A stretch of DNA of 64,000 nt from Bretschneidera sinensis (lineage: Eukaryota > Streptophyta > Magnoliopsida > Brassicales > Akaniaceae), in contig CM043699.1 in the NCBI GenBank assembly GCA_023935145.1, positions 72,325,638 to 72,389,637 on the forward strand, read 5' to 3'. Below, in pieces: positions 21,196 to 33,864 of this stretch. The notes under the pieces are model-generated. The model was not told where the DNA came from and ran no database searches. It saw only the letters and a list, made by a program, of their open reading frames with translations. Positions within the stretch are counted from its first letter, which is position 1; each line of letters starts with the position of its first letter. The position numbers and the translations under genes were made by a program.

Positions 21196-23250
21196 TTACA
21201 AGGACATGTGCTTAGAGAGAAAAATTCCTTGACTCATTGGGAAGGGTCCCATTTTGGAATTTTCTATGCTAAACCTCTTTAGCACTTTGTTTATGCATGT
21301 GGATTGGGATAAGCCTAGTATCTTTCTACATTTATCTCTACAGATTTTAATCCCCAAAATACAGGATGCTTCACCCAAATCCTTCATGGAGAAGTTCTTT
21401 GCAGTCAAACTTTGACTGAGTGTAGCATACCTATATCATCCCCAATGAGTGTATGTTGTTAACATCCAACACCAAAAATATCACAGTGCTCCCACTGACC
21501 TTTTTGTACACACATGGTTCATCCTCATTTTTGATAAAATAAAATGATTTGATAGTCTCATCAAAATGGATGTTCCAACTTTAAGAACCTTGCTTTAATC
21601 CATTTTTGAAGTTTGCATACCTTTTGGTCACTACCACTAGATGTAAAACCCTTAGGTTGTTTCATGTACCCATCTTCCTCTATGTTTCCATTGAAGAATG
21701 CAGTCTTTACATCCATATGCTATATTTGATAATCATGATATGTTTCTATTGCAAGTAAAATCCTAAAGGATTTAAGCATGGCTAATGGACAGAAGGTATC
21801 GTCAAAGTCAATTCCTTGCCTTTACTTGAAACCCTTCACTACTAGCATTTCCTTATAAGTATTATACCTTTAGGTGCATCGATCAAAGTCCACACTTTGT
21901 TGGAGTAAACGGAATCCATTTTGAAATTCATGGCTTCTAGCAACTTCTTTGAATCGGTGTTTGCTAGATCTATGAACTGGTTATGAATTTGGAAGATCTA
22001 TAGGTTCAAGTTCCTTAATTTGAGCAATGCTAGGTCGTTGTTATTGTGACACTTCTTTGTGATATACCTTTCTCCCAATGCTCTCTTCAAGAATAATATT
22101 CTTTTTTCTAGAAAGTTTGCATTATTGGAAACAAACACCTTTTGTTCCTGAGGATGATAGAAATAATATCCTAATTTCAACTTTTTTACTTGTAACTTCT
22201 TTAAATAAGCAGAACAACTCCAATCCTTAACTTACTTGAGAGTAAGTTTCCTTCCTTTCCATATCTCATATGGTGCTTTTGGTATTGCCTTGGAGGGAAC
22301 CTTTTTCAACAAATATGCGGCAGTTAGAAGGGTATATCCCCAAAAAGCATTTCGGACACAATATTCAATTGTGGTGTTTCGGGAGGATTCCATTGAGAGA
22401 GAATCCCATTCTCTTAAATAATCTAGAAATCAATCAATCAAGTATTCTCTCTCAATCTGATCGAAGAGCTTTAATACCTTTCCCAATTCGCTTTTCAACT
22501 TCATATATGAATTCTTTAAACTTTTAAAATGATCCAAACTTATACTTCATTAAGTACATGTACTTATACTTAGAATGATCATCGGTAAAGATAACGAAGC
22601 ATGAGTAATCTCCTCTAGAATTAACTATTGGGGGCTACACACGTCACTGTGTATTAACCCTAATACATGTGCGGCTCTTTCTCCATGTCCACTAAATGGA
22701 GATATAGTCATCTTTCCCATAAGACAAGCTTCACAAATCGGATAGGACTCAAAATCTGATAGATCCAAATATCCACCTTTTACCAACTTATTTACCCTAT
22801 CTTCATTGATATGACCTAGTCTTAAGTGCTACATATAGGATTGATTCAATTCATTATCTCGTTTCCTCTTTTTTTTTCGATATTGAAAACATTACCATCT
22901 ACTTCAAGAATATAAAGACATTATTCAATGTATTAGTACCATAATATTTATTTTCAAAATAAATAGAACAACAATTATCCTTAAAGGAAAATTCATAATC
23001 TTCCTTATCTAACTTAGAAATAGAAACAATATTTCTAATAAAAACTAGTATATAATAATAATCCTTAAGTTCTAAAGTTTGTCTAGACGACAACTCCAAG
23101 TAATATGTCCCCACGACTAATGCAATAACTTTTACTCCATTTCCAAGTTATAAGTCTACCTCACCTTTGCTCAGCTTTCTACTTCTTCTAAGTGCCAGCA
23201 AATTAGTACAAATATGTGAGCCCCAATTTGTATCTCATACCCATTAAGAA
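21196..23250 (-). pseudogene. Element H: Ty1/copia pol (integrase and reverse transcriptase)
   Basis: Read on the minus strand from high to low coordinates. A GAG-pre-integrase segment near 23114-22899 (LELSSRQTLELKDYYY) comes first. Integrase pieces near 22650-22240 follow (APYEIWKGRK), then the integrase tail near 22180-21998 (FVSNNANFLEKRILF). RT spans 21960-21196, with MDVKTAFFNGNIEED near 21715-21700 and FSMKDLGEASCILGIKI near 21400. RT ends at about 21200, without the last part or RNase H. Many stops and shifts. In the copia order integrase precedes RT, as seen here. Confidence 0.82.
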
Positions 23251-24764
23251 GTATTGTTAACATTTAGGTTAACATCCATAACAAACAATTCGAACATAAC
23301 TTCCAAAGGCTTGTCCTTTAAGGTTTCAAGGTACTCATTGCAATTCCTTTTCCAATTCTCATCCTTGCCTCAATGGAAGCACTGTCCCTTATCATTCTTG
23401 GCTTTTGAAGAACTAGCCTTTCCAGCACCACCCTTTGCTTTCAATGGTTTATTCTTCTTCTTCAAGACAATTTTTTAGAGGAAGAAGCTCCATCAACAAG
23501 TATAATAGGTGGTTTGCCTTTCTTAATCATGCTCTCAACAGTTTTAAACATGTTTACAAGCTCTGAAACTGTAGCTTCTATCTTATTCATGTTATAGTTC
23601 ATAATGAACTAAGAATAGGAGTCTATAAGGAACTGGAGAATTAAGTCACTACTTAACTACACATCGATATGAAAAATTAACATGTCCAACTGCTCAATTA
23701 ATCATCTTTAATCTATGCTCATGGATTGATGATCCTTCAAGCATCCTAACTTTAAAAAGGTCCTTATATATCTGGAACCTTACATTTCGAATATGTTTAC
23801 AATATATTTCTTATAGATGAAGCAAAATCGGAAATGCACTTTCCATTTTATCATGTTTATTGGTTTTTTGTCTAAGAATTAAAGGTTGAGGAGTTGTTGA
23901 GAAGAGATGACCTTGTTGCAGAATTTCAGCTTCAGCAGTGTTTGGTGCCTAGGCACAAGCTTTGGGCACTGCGGCGCAGACCTCTGTGCCGCGGCACTGA
24001 CCACCCACGCCTCGCCTGCTCGCATGTGTGGAAGTCCATAATTTTGGAGCTCGCAGTGGCACACCTTGTTCAGTGCTGCGGCACGAAGTCTTCCAGAAAC
24101 AAGATTTCGGGCTCTTTTAGCTGGTGTGTTATTTTGGTTGAAACACTCAGTTTCACTTAAACCACTTAGAGGGCTATGATTGTTTGGTTCTCAAGATCTA
24201 AGGGCTGAGATTGGTTTCAAGTTGGTTATGGTAGTTATTACCCTAAATAAAGGGTTATATAGCAACAATAAACATATCTTGTATCAAATACACAAGTGTT
24301 TATCTTGTTCTTGAACAGTTGTTGTAATTGTAAGAACTCCATTGATTTAGTTCAGAGATCTCAGAGGAGCTCATAGGGACGTAGGCAATTTGCCGAACCT
24401 CGATAACAATTGTTTGTGTTTTCTCTTTTGTGGTTTGATTCTTGTCTTGATTCAAATCATTCAAGATTTAGGTGTTTGAAGGTCACAGCCTAGGATTTCT
24501 TTGGTGATTTTCAATAATTTTGCTTTTGAAGCTCATTAGACATTGATGCTAGCATGTAGCACATTTCCTTCATGTCATTCTCTCTCCACCTCTTATAAGT
24601 AGTGACTTCTTCTTCCAGAGCATTCTCGGCAAGACTAGTTTGGATTGATTAGCCATCTTTTCATAATTGAGAAAAATTTTCAAGTTCCTTAGCTAATTAA
24701 GAAAATTTGGTCCAGTTAACCAGTTTGTATCAAGGATTCTAGATAATAGGTTGAGATTAGCCAT
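23250..24764 (-). pseudogene. Element H gag, interrupted by an LTR-like insertion
   Basis: Minus strand. Starts at the ATG at 24764 (MANLNLLSRILDTNWLTGPN), the copia gag start with a substituted downstream Trp (LN-stop where LDW is usual). It runs to MLASMSNEL near 24530. It resumes at about 23870 (KHDKME) and ends near a degenerate CCHC knuckle at 23390-23330 (GQCFH, stop, GKDENWKRNC). An LTR-like block in the opposite orientation (23871-24522) splits it. Protein packages the copia RNA in living relatives; dead here. Confidence 0.78.
23871..24522 (+). repeat. LTR-like insertion (probable solo LTR) in H gag
   Basis: About 650 bp of non-gag sequence in + orientation. It has a TATA-like TTATATAGC near 24253 and the block GGGACGTAGGCAATTTGCCG plus AACCTCG near 24378-24410, usual near the R/U5 border of some copia LTRs. 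It contains GC-rich words such as GTGCCGCGGCAC (about 23985). Exact ends and TSD could not be fixed. Confidence 0.55.
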
Positions 24765-25192
24765 TGAAATCTACAATATAACAACAGATAAATTAACATA
24801 TATTCATATTATTAACTACCATAAAAATTTGGTCTTTAATCTGAATGATACCTCCCACTATTGTTTCTTCAATTCATATAACCCTCCATATGGAAAGCAA
24901 AAAACCCCTTTGAAAGGTTTCTTAATGGGGATTGGAGTTATATCACTTATCCATTATAGCCTTACGTGTTGCTTAATAAACTACAATGCACTTGATAGGT
25001 AGATAACTTTTATCATTTGTATCTTATACAATTTGTAGTTATAATTTAGCCTCTTAAATGTATATGACCTTATGTGTAGTGCACAAATCATATCAGTTTC
25101 AGTTAAGTTAAACCTATAATTCCTAACAAGTGTAAATTAATTATATAACCCTTGTGTGTAGTGAAAAAGAGCTATATAATTTGTTTACCTTG
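24765..25192. other. AT-rich flank of H, target of E
   Basis: No ORF or motif I can support. No copia primer-binding site is visible upstream of the H gag. Ends at CCTTG (25188-25192), the left TSD of element E. Confidence 0.5.
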
Positions 25193-25229
25193 TGATACTG
25201 CTAAAAAACACACATCCAATAAGAAGACG
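25193..25229 (+). repeat. Element E 5' LTR, first 37 bases
   Basis: TGATACTGCTAAAAAACACA... matches the 3' LTR start at 62348. It is cut by D; the last five bases AGACG are the TSD of D. Confidence 0.88.
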
Positions 25230-27007
25230 TGTTTACGCCTAAAGAAAACACGGTAGTTGTAGCACAGCTTTGGGGTGCCGATTCCACAAAGAGACAAATT
25301 TAAAGAATAGTAGAAGGAACAAAGAAACTAAAGAAAAATATTAAATGACTAATGGAGAGCAAAGATTAATTTTAAATGCAAATTAAAGTGAAGCAAAGTG
25401 ACTAACGGAGAAAGTACTCAAATTTGACAAACAATAAAGCGTCAGTAATCCCTTGCAGAAATCTGGCATTTTAATTATTCTTAATTCATTGAATAACTCA
25501 ATTGAGAAATCAATTCTCAAAATTCCCAATCGGAAGGTGTATATTTATAAACCAAGATTAAACCAAATGTAACCCTTTGAAAAATCATTCACCACTTTTA
25601 AAATACGTACATTATTATCACTATTGAGAAAATCCAACGACGACAATATACTCAGGAAGCGATATTACAGCAAAGAATTAAATCAATATAGATAAATAAT
25701 TGATTCAAACATAATCAAAGAGCTAATCCATTCAATAGAGAAAGCATGACTGAATCCATAAACAGAATAAATTCTACGATTATTCAGAGAAGAAAACATC
25801 ACCAATAAATTAAGAATGATAAAACAAAAGAGTTTTAGTAATTGAAAATCAAATACATAAATTAAAAAATAAAACAAAAATACCATCTACTGTGCAAGTT
25901 CATCGCAAGCCCCACTGAAGAATTTAGTTACCCATAAATATAATGGACAAAAAAAATCTCAAGGGAAAAATTAGAGCTAACATTAAAGTGCAAAAAATTA
26001 AAATTTAAAACTTAAAAGAAATAAATTAAAACTGACAATATATGGAGAGAGAAATTCCACCCACAGCTGCTATGTGGTGCTTCCCCCGATTGGTAGCAAA
26101 ATCCTCCAGATTGCACCCCTTGGTAGCAAAGCCTCCGAGATTGCACCCACATTTGATGAAGTGAAATGGGGCTTTTATAGGGGAACTCCATGAGTGCAAT
26201 GTGTTTACAATCCGAGGTGGGATGTGGGATGTAGAATGTGTTTCCAACCGATGTGGGATGTGGGATTTAAGCCTTCACATGCCCTTCAAAACTTCTGCCC
26301 ACGCTGAAATCATGCACAGCCTGACCTTCGTCTACTAAAACTGCCATAACTTTCTCTAGAAAAATCATATTTACGAGCCGTAAAATTCTTCAGAAAATAG
26401 ACATCTGGATCTTTCTAAGCATATATGGTTCATCTCCTATTTCTTCCTGAATCATTACAGTTTAATCCGCAAAACTCACTTCTACCATGCTAAAATCATG
26501 CACAGCCTGACCTTTGTCTATTAAAACTGCCATAACTTTCTCTAGAAAAATCATATTTACAAATCGTAAAATTCTCCAGATAATAGACATCTGGATCTTT
26601 CCAAGCATATATGGCTCATCTCCTGGTTCTTCCTAAATCAATACAGTTTAATCCACAAAAATGACTGATCTGTACAAGCAATTCTGGCAATTTAGTGAAA
26701 CTCCTTTCCAAGTGCTTGTAAACCTGTAAAACAATGAAAAAAACAACTCAAAGTAACAAATTCCTAAGCTCAACATATAAATAAATACTTGAGCGTTGTT
26801 GCGCTCGATCGCAGGTCTCCTGTGCTCGATCACAAAAGCAGATTCCAGCTTTTGCATTTTTTTTCACATTAAATCCCCAATTTCCTTTGCAGTCCTATTA
26901 AACATTAAAAATCATAAAACTAACACAAAATATCGGATTATGACACTTTTAAAGAATTAACAAATGTAAATTAAGGGGCCAAAATATGCAATATTTGACA
27001 CTTATCA
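25230..27007 (-). repeat. Element D 3' LTR (1778 bp)
   Basis: On the minus strand it runs from TGATAAGTG at 27007 to GGCGTAAACA at 25230. It is longer than the 5' LTR mainly because a block of about 186 bp is tandemly duplicated (copies near 26290-26471 and 26484-26660). TATA (CTATAAAAGC, minus) near 26171-26180. An extra segment of about 200 bp at about 26775-26970 interrupts the U3 sequence that is continuous in A. Confidence 0.85.
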
Positions 27008-28344
27008 AATACCCCCAAACTTACATTTTGCTAGTCCATTAGTAAAACAAAATAAAAAAAAAAACTAAATGAAAAACAAAGAACACAAAGATAAATCCAT
27101 CATTCATGGTATCCAAAAATTTAAGTAGCACGCAAAACCATGATATTCATTCATGAGCAAGCTTTAAATATAAATTTATCTTTGCAATGAATAGGAATTT
27201 TAAAATCTAATTATTTACAAGAGGTCGGGTAAGGCATCACAAGCTCGAATCCGTGTAAAGTGAATTAGCACATAAAAATGAAGCTTTCAAATAACTCCAA
27301 TGTGGAATATCTTTATGTCTCAAGATTCATCGAATTTCCCATCAAAATGAACAACAATGGCATAGTTTTATTTCCTTCTTTCTTTTATTATGATGCTCAT
27401 CAGGATTAGTTCCCTTAAGCTTTCTAATTGACCCATATAGCGAGTGTTGAGTCAATGACTCCCAAACCAGATGGTTTTAAGGCAATAGTTGTAAAGACAC
27501 CCCTAAGGACTTACTAACTCGAGTCAAAAAAGCTACGAAACTAAGCAAAATTCCCACCTTTTGACGTGAACACTCACTACTTACTGAGGCAATAGGTCCA
27601 GTTACTCAGTGGAAAGTTTGTCAATGATCATCATGAGCAAAATTCCCACCTTTTGACGTGAACACTCACTGCATACTGAGGCAAGAGGTCCAGTTACTCA
27701 GTGGAAAGTTTGTCAATGATCATTAAGAGTTTTTTTTTTTTATCAAAGTGTCCATCCAACAAGTCATCCGGAATCAGCTAAACCATGGAACATACACATT
27801 AAAATCACATATCATACCTCACATGATTATGTGCTAATGTGCTCGTGTCAGATTAGATCAAACATGTGAATTCTCAAATGCCTAAAGTAAGTAACTAAAC
27901 TTTAAAATTCTATCACCAGATCATGTGTTCACGATTTTAAGTTTTCTAATGAAATCACATCACAATATTGTTTAGATCAACCAAAATTTCAAAACAATCA
28001 TGAACATGCATTTATTTTTTCAATAATATATATATAAAAAAACTGGGACAAAGTGTGTGTGAATGTGTCTCCCATACCCCCAAACTTAAAGTACACAGTG
28101 TCCCCAATGTGTGAATAACATGGAAATAGCTGATATGGGAGATAGAGAACTAGTTGGACTGGCATGGCTCATAGCACACCCCCAAACTTGAACTGATGCA
28201 CACATTGCCCCTGAAAAAGAAATACCAAAGTAATACTGGAAAACAAAAAAAAATATTAAAAATAAACGGTAATAAAAAATATGAAAAAAACAATAAAAAC
28301 AAAACAAATAAAGAAAGAAAAAAAAACATACTTGCGTGGTGTGG
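27008..28344 (-). other. Element D 3' region with purine tracts
   Basis: No supportable ORF; small frames are chance. Minus strand TAAGTTTGGGGGTATT at 27008-27024 is the terminal purine tract, and copies of the motif lie near 28071-28089 and 28180-28195. A 92-bp tandem duplication lies at about 27545-27728. The region matches 2019-3116 plus 4365-4523 of A. Confidence 0.75.
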
Positions 28345-29741
28345 TCAAGGTTGATAGACCGGATCCATAAGTAGAATGTCTTCTACTTTCGAACCTTGCC
28401 TATCACTTAATACTTTAAGGTGTTGACCATTTACTTTAAACATCCAACCATCCTTAAGGTCCTCTATTTCTTCCACCCCATTTGCAAAAACATTCTTCGC
28501 TACAAAAGGGCCGGTCCACCTAGACCGAAGTTTTCTTGGGTGCTTATGGAGTCTAGAATCATATAAGAACACTCGATCATTAGGCTTAAATGTTTTTATC
28601 AAAATATTTTTATCATGAAATGCTTTCATTTTAGCTTTATAGATTCTAGAGTTCTCATAAGCATCATTTCTCAACTCCTCTAACTCAATCAACTGAAATT
28701 TTCTAAGCTTACATGCTTCTCCCATGTCAAAATTAAAATGCTTGATGGCCTAATAAGCTCGATGCTTGAGCTCCACAGGTAAGTGGCAAGGCTTTCCAAA
28801 AACAAGCTTATAAGGTGATATACCTAAGGGAGTTTCGAAAGCTGTTCGATAGGCCCAAAGCGCATCAACTAGTCTCAAAGACCAATCTTTGCGATCCGGG
28901 TTAACCATTTTTTCTTAAATTTGCTTATTTCCCTATTTGCAAGTTCTACCTGTCCACTTGTCTAGGGGTGGTAGGCAGTAGAGATCTTATGCACCAGCCC
29001 ATATTTTTTCATCAAAGCTTCAAAAGAACGGTTGCAAAAATGTGTACCCCAGTCACTAATGATAGCACGTGGTGTACCAAATCGAGATAACACATTTTCT
29101 TTGAGAAATTTAATTACCGTTCTATTATCATTGCTCCTGCAAGCTGCTGCCTCTACCCATTTTGGCACATAATCTACTGCCACAATAATATATTGATATC
29201 CAAAAGCATAAGGGAATGATCCCATAAAATCAATGTCCCAACAATCAAAAATTTCAATCATTAAAATTGGGTTTAAGGGCATCATATAACGATGGGACAT
29301 AACTCCTAACTTTTGACACTTTTCACATGAGCGACAATAGATGTTTGCATCCTTAAATAAGGTGGGCCAATAAAATCCACACTGCAGAATTTTTGCAATG
29401 GTTTTCTTCATTGAAAAATGGCCCCCACAAGCTTGGGAGTGACAAAATTCCAAGACGCTAGCAATCTCTTCATCAGGGATGTAACGCCTTAAAATTTGGT
29501 CAGGGTAGTATTTGAAAAGAAAAAGGTCATCCCAATAGAAATTATGTACCTCAGTCATGAACTTCCTCTTGTCCTGAGCACTCCAATCCACCGGTATCTC
29601 ACCTGCAGCCAAATAATTCACAATATGAGCAAACCATGGTAGAGAGGTAATATAAAGTAAATGCTCATCGGGAAAATCATTCCTGATTTGCAGGTGGTCA
29701 GAGGTGTCCTCAAATGTGAGCCTCGAGAGATGGTCAGCCAC
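28345..29741 (-). pseudogene. Element D integrase
   Basis: Minus strand. Would insert the cDNA into host DNA. The N-terminal zinc-binding HHCC is present (HSQACGGHF... CRSCEKCQKLG, about 29450-29320). The catalytic core follows with first Asp in CWDIDFMG (near 29240) and second Asp in ISDWGTHF (near 29055, usual GG changed). An in-frame TAG lies after STAYHP near 28962, then the GQVELANRE segment with the catalytic Glu near 28930. A one-base shift follows near 28910. The C-terminal RSRWTGPF (GPY/F-like) lies near 28510 and the frame ends at 28345. At least two stops and one shift make it non-functional. Confidence 0.85.
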
Positions 29742-32239
29742 TATGTTCTCTACTCCTTTCTTATCTTTGATGGTGATGTCAAATTCCTACAAAAGTATAG
29801 TCCACCGTATTAGTCGTGCCTTTGCATCCTTCTTTGTAAGAAGGTACTTAAGGGTTGCATGATCTGTGAAAATAATAATAGAAGAACCAATCAAGTAAGC
29901 ACGAAACTTATCCAAAGCAAACACTACAGCTAGCAACTCTTTTTCAGTGGTAGAATAATTCATCTGAGCACTATTAGAGTTCTACTAGCATAGTAAATGA
30001 CAAAAGGCTTCCCCTCCCTTCGCTGTCCAAGAACAGCACCTACAGCAAAGTCACTAGCATGACATATGATCTCAAAAAGTAAAGTCCAATTAGGTGACTA
30101 CAGTATGGGTGCTGAGGTAGGCTTGCTAATTAGCATTTTAAAGGCCACTTGACAAGCTTGTGTCCACTCAGATGGGGCATCTTTAGCTAGGAGGTCATAT
30201 AGTGGTCTAGATATAGTGGAAAAATTATGTATGAACCTCCTATAAAAGCCCGCATGACCAAGAAAGGATCTCACATCCTTTACTGTCCTAGGTGTAGGTA
30301 ACTTAGAGATTAATTCAATCTTAGATTGATCAACCTCTATCCCCCTAAAAGAAATAATATGCCCTAAGACAATACCTGAAGGTACCATAAAGTGGCATTT
30401 TTCCCAATTCAAAACTAATTCCTTCTCCTCATAATGAGTCAATACTCTCTCTAAATTCAATAAGCATGCATCAAAAGAAGATCCAAAAACAGTCAAGTCA
30501 TCCATAAAAACTTTCATGCAATTTTCAACCATGTCATTAAAAATGCTCATCATGCAACGTTGAAAAGTAGCAGGTGCATTACACAATCCAAATGGCATTC
30601 TACGAAAAGCATAAGTACCAAAAGGACAAGTGAAAGTGGTTTTATCTTGGTTTTCTTATGCAATTTCAATTTGATAATAACCAGAATAACCATCCAAGAA
30701 ACAATAGAAAGGATAACCAACAACACTCTCAAGAATTTGATCAATAAAAAGGAGGGGAAAATGGTCTTTCAGGATGGCAGCATTCAATTTTCTGTAATCA
30801 ATGCATATTCGCCACCCAGTCACAAGTTTTGTAGGGACTAACTCTCCCAGGTAATTCTTCACCACAGTAACATTTAACTTTTTAAGAACAACCTGTGTAG
30901 GACTTGCCCATTTACTATCAGAAATAGGATATATGAAACCCGCATGTAATAGTTTCAACACTTCATTCTTCCCCACTTCTTTCATAGTGGGATTAAGCCT
31001 ATGCTGGGGGTCTCTACGAAGGCCAGTTCTTTCCTCCAAATTAATTTTATGAGAACGGACCAGGGGACTAACACCTTTTATATCAGCCATGCTCCAACCT
31101 AAGGCTGACTTATGCTCACTTAGGGTCTGAATTAATTTCTCACCTTGAGACTCAGACAATTCAGATGAGATAATAACAGGAAAAGTATCACCTGGACCAA
31201 GGAACACATGCTTTAAACCCTTAGGCAGAGGCTTTAATTCAACTTTGGGATCTTCCACACTTAAAGGAATTTGTTTTTCTCTTCTCTCAAGTAACTCCTC
31301 AAACTTCGGTTGCCATGCCCGAGTGCCATAATCCTGAGTTCTATCAAAAATAGCACAAATATCGACTACATCAGATGGATCATTGATAGAATCAAACTCA
31401 GAATTAACAAGAAAATACTCATGGGGATCAAGATCATGAGTTATAGAAACTCCCCTATCCACGAGTGAGTCAATCATGTATGTCTGGTGGCTCTTGTCAT
31501 CATATTTTGGCTGTTTTGCAATATGGAAGATATTCACTTTGAGGGTCATACTTCCAAAAGACAACTTCATGAGCCCATTCCTATAATTAATAAGAGCATT
31601 AGCATTGGCAAGGAAAGGCCTACTTAAAATCAAAGGAATTTTAGAAATAGTATCAACAACAGAGCTAGTGTCAAGGATTAGGAAATCAATAGGATAATAA
31701 AATTCATCGATTTGAATTAGAACATCCTCTATCACACCCCGGGGTACTTTGACTGAACGGTCAGCGAATTGCAATACCACAATGGTTGGTTTGATTTCTC
31801 CCAACCCCAACTGCAAATAAATAGAATATGGCATTAGATTCACGCTAGCTCTTAAATCTAGCAAAGCTTGCCCAACCTCATGATTTCTAATGCTGCATGC
31901 AATGGTTGGACAACCAGGATCTTTGTACTTGGGAGGAATCCACTGCTCAATATGAGCACTAACTTGCTCTATCAGGAATGTTGTCTTCTTCACATAGTGC
32001 TTCCTCTTAACTGTACACAAATCCTTAAGAACTTTTGCATAAGTAAGAACTTGTTTAATCACATGCAAAAGAGGAAGATTGATTTTTACCTGCCTTAGAT
32101 TCTCAAGGATTTCGTTGTTTGGATCCAGAGTTCGCTTGCTTGATTTTAAAGCATGAGCGAATGGTACCTTAACAGGACTCTTTGTCACCTCAGGTTCCTT
32201 GGGCAGCTCGGCATCACTACTATCTTGGTCCTTTTCCAC
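29742..32239 (-). pseudogene. Element D pol: protease, reverse transcriptase, RNase H
   Basis: Minus strand, one frame from 32239 to about 30098 with one stop at 30656. The protease active site is near residue 128 as LDLRASVNLMP, with Arg where Gly is normal. A linker contains MIDSLVDRG near 31480, the segment kept in B-family gag. RT includes GWRICIDYRKLNAA near 30810 and catalytic FMDDLTVF near 30510. After a stop at 30098 comes RNase H with CHASDFAVGAVLG, where the first catalytic Asp is His. A one-base shift near 29970 and a stop near 29790 follow before VADHLSRL. RT motifs are intact, but protease and RNase H are damaged. Confidence 0.88.
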
Positions 32240-33718
32240 ATCCTCTGATTTGTTCGTTGTTGGGTTGTGTAATGACTTACCACTTCATGTCACAACGACA
32301 TTCACATCCTTCAGATTCTTTTGCGCCACGTGTTGACCATGGGGTATGGACTAAGCTTGAGAAGGGAACTTACCTCTCTCGTTCACACTCAAGGAGCTCA
32401 TCAATTTAGACACTTGGCTCTTTATCTCCTTATTTTCTTCAACAACCTACGTAATCAATGATTCACATTTTTGGTTAGTCTTACCCTGTGCCTCAATAAA
32501 AGCATGCAAAGTGTCTTTTAAAGGACTCCTAAAAGATGAAGGTGCATGATATGGTGCAGGATATGATCTAGGGGGTTGTGCAGGCGGCTGGTTTTCAAAC
32601 TTCTAGCTAAAATTGAGGTGATTGCACCACCTCGAATTATAGGTATCAGAGAAAGGTGAAAAAGGCTTCTTGTACATACCTAAGGCATTACATAGTTCCT
32701 CATACATCCCTCTCATCTCAGCAAATGTGGGACACTCTTGAGCAAGATGATCTACTCCGCCTCACACAAAACATGGTCCAAACGATTCTACATGATTAGC
32801 CACATGTGTTGGCTTTAAGTCCTTAGTCCTTAACACATCTATCTCCCTAGTGAGCATCTCAACCTTAGCCTTTAGGTTATCTTCTTCCCTGAGATGGTAA
32901 ATTCCACCACCATTTGGGTTTACTGCAGGGCGTGACCTATTTGTGCTCTCATTAGCACTAGCTCTAATCCAAGTGTGAGCTTTTTCAACAAGCTCATTGA
33001 GGTATTCTATAGCCTTATCATGATCTTTCTATAAGAACTCACCATTACACATCATATCCACAAATTAGCACTCTCTAGGTGTAAGTCCCTCATAAAAATA
33101 ACTCACTAAGCACCAATTCTCATACCCATGGTGAGGACACTTACTCATCAACTCCATAAATCTCTCCCATAACTGATACAAAGTCTCACTGTCCTTTTGT
33201 ACAAAGGTGGAGATTTTCCTTTTTAAAGCGTTGGTCTTATGTTGGGGAAAGTATTTATTAAAGAAAACCTGAGTGATCTCATTCCACAACCCAATAAATC
33301 GTGGCCTTAGTGAGTATCGCCAACTCTTAGTTCTATCCTTCAAAGAGAGAGGAAAGAAATTAAGTCTTACAATGTCATCAGTTGCATTTTGACTATGAAA
33401 AGTCGCAACTACTTCCTCAAACTACCTAATGTGCATATATAGGTTTTCATTTTCCAAGCCATGGAACATAGAGAGTAACTGTATCATCCTTATTTTAAAA
33501 TCCATTTGGCGAGTATTAGCTGGAAACATGATGCATGATGGTGTGGCTATGCGTGTAGGGTGGAGGTAATCCTGAAGGGTCCTAGTGGGTTGATCTTCGT
33601 GTTCACTCATTTCTTCAGGACTAGATGGATTGTCAAATAAAGGATTTAAAAAGTTTGATTCTGACTCTAGCACAGGCTTACAAGCAAATCTACCTAAGGT
33701 ATCTCTATATCTGTGCAT
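32240..33718 (-). pseudogene. Element D gag
   Basis: Minus strand, ATG at 33718 (MHRYRDTLGRF). Very like B3 gag: LQDYLHPTR...PSCIMFPANTRQ block, capsid core with SLRPRFIGLW and FFNKYFPQHKTNALK (near 33280-33230), and a zinc knuckle near 32760 whose second Cys codon is a stop (CFV-stop). Five or so in-frame stops, for example near 33424. Runs into pol without the B-family deletion at KSEDV (near 32240). The hydrophobic residues predicted upstream of the ATG come from a pyrimidine-rich leader, not a signal peptide. Confidence 0.83.
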
Positions 33719-33864
33719 GCAAGGTAACAAAATAATAAAAAAAAATACTATAAAAAGAAAGAATGGAAAAAGAAAAAAAATAATGCAGCAAGCTAAAAGA
33801 AGGAACGAAGTTACCGCCTTTACAAACTGCTGAAAAGAAAAACTATCTAGCAATTCTTCTACCG

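Noticed and set aside
23894..24160. 88-codon ORF with Cys and Arg
   Set aside because: Lies in an LTR-like insertion with GC-rich palindromic words; no homology recognised.
27008..28344. Envelope-like ORF expected in some Athila elements
   Set aside because: No frame over about 75 codons with a plausible membrane segment; region is shared non-coding 3' sequence.
33720..33853. Hydrophobic N-terminus before D gag, resembling a signal or membrane segment
   Set aside because: Produced by the pyrimidine-rich leader; gag starts at the ATG at 33718, matching B3.
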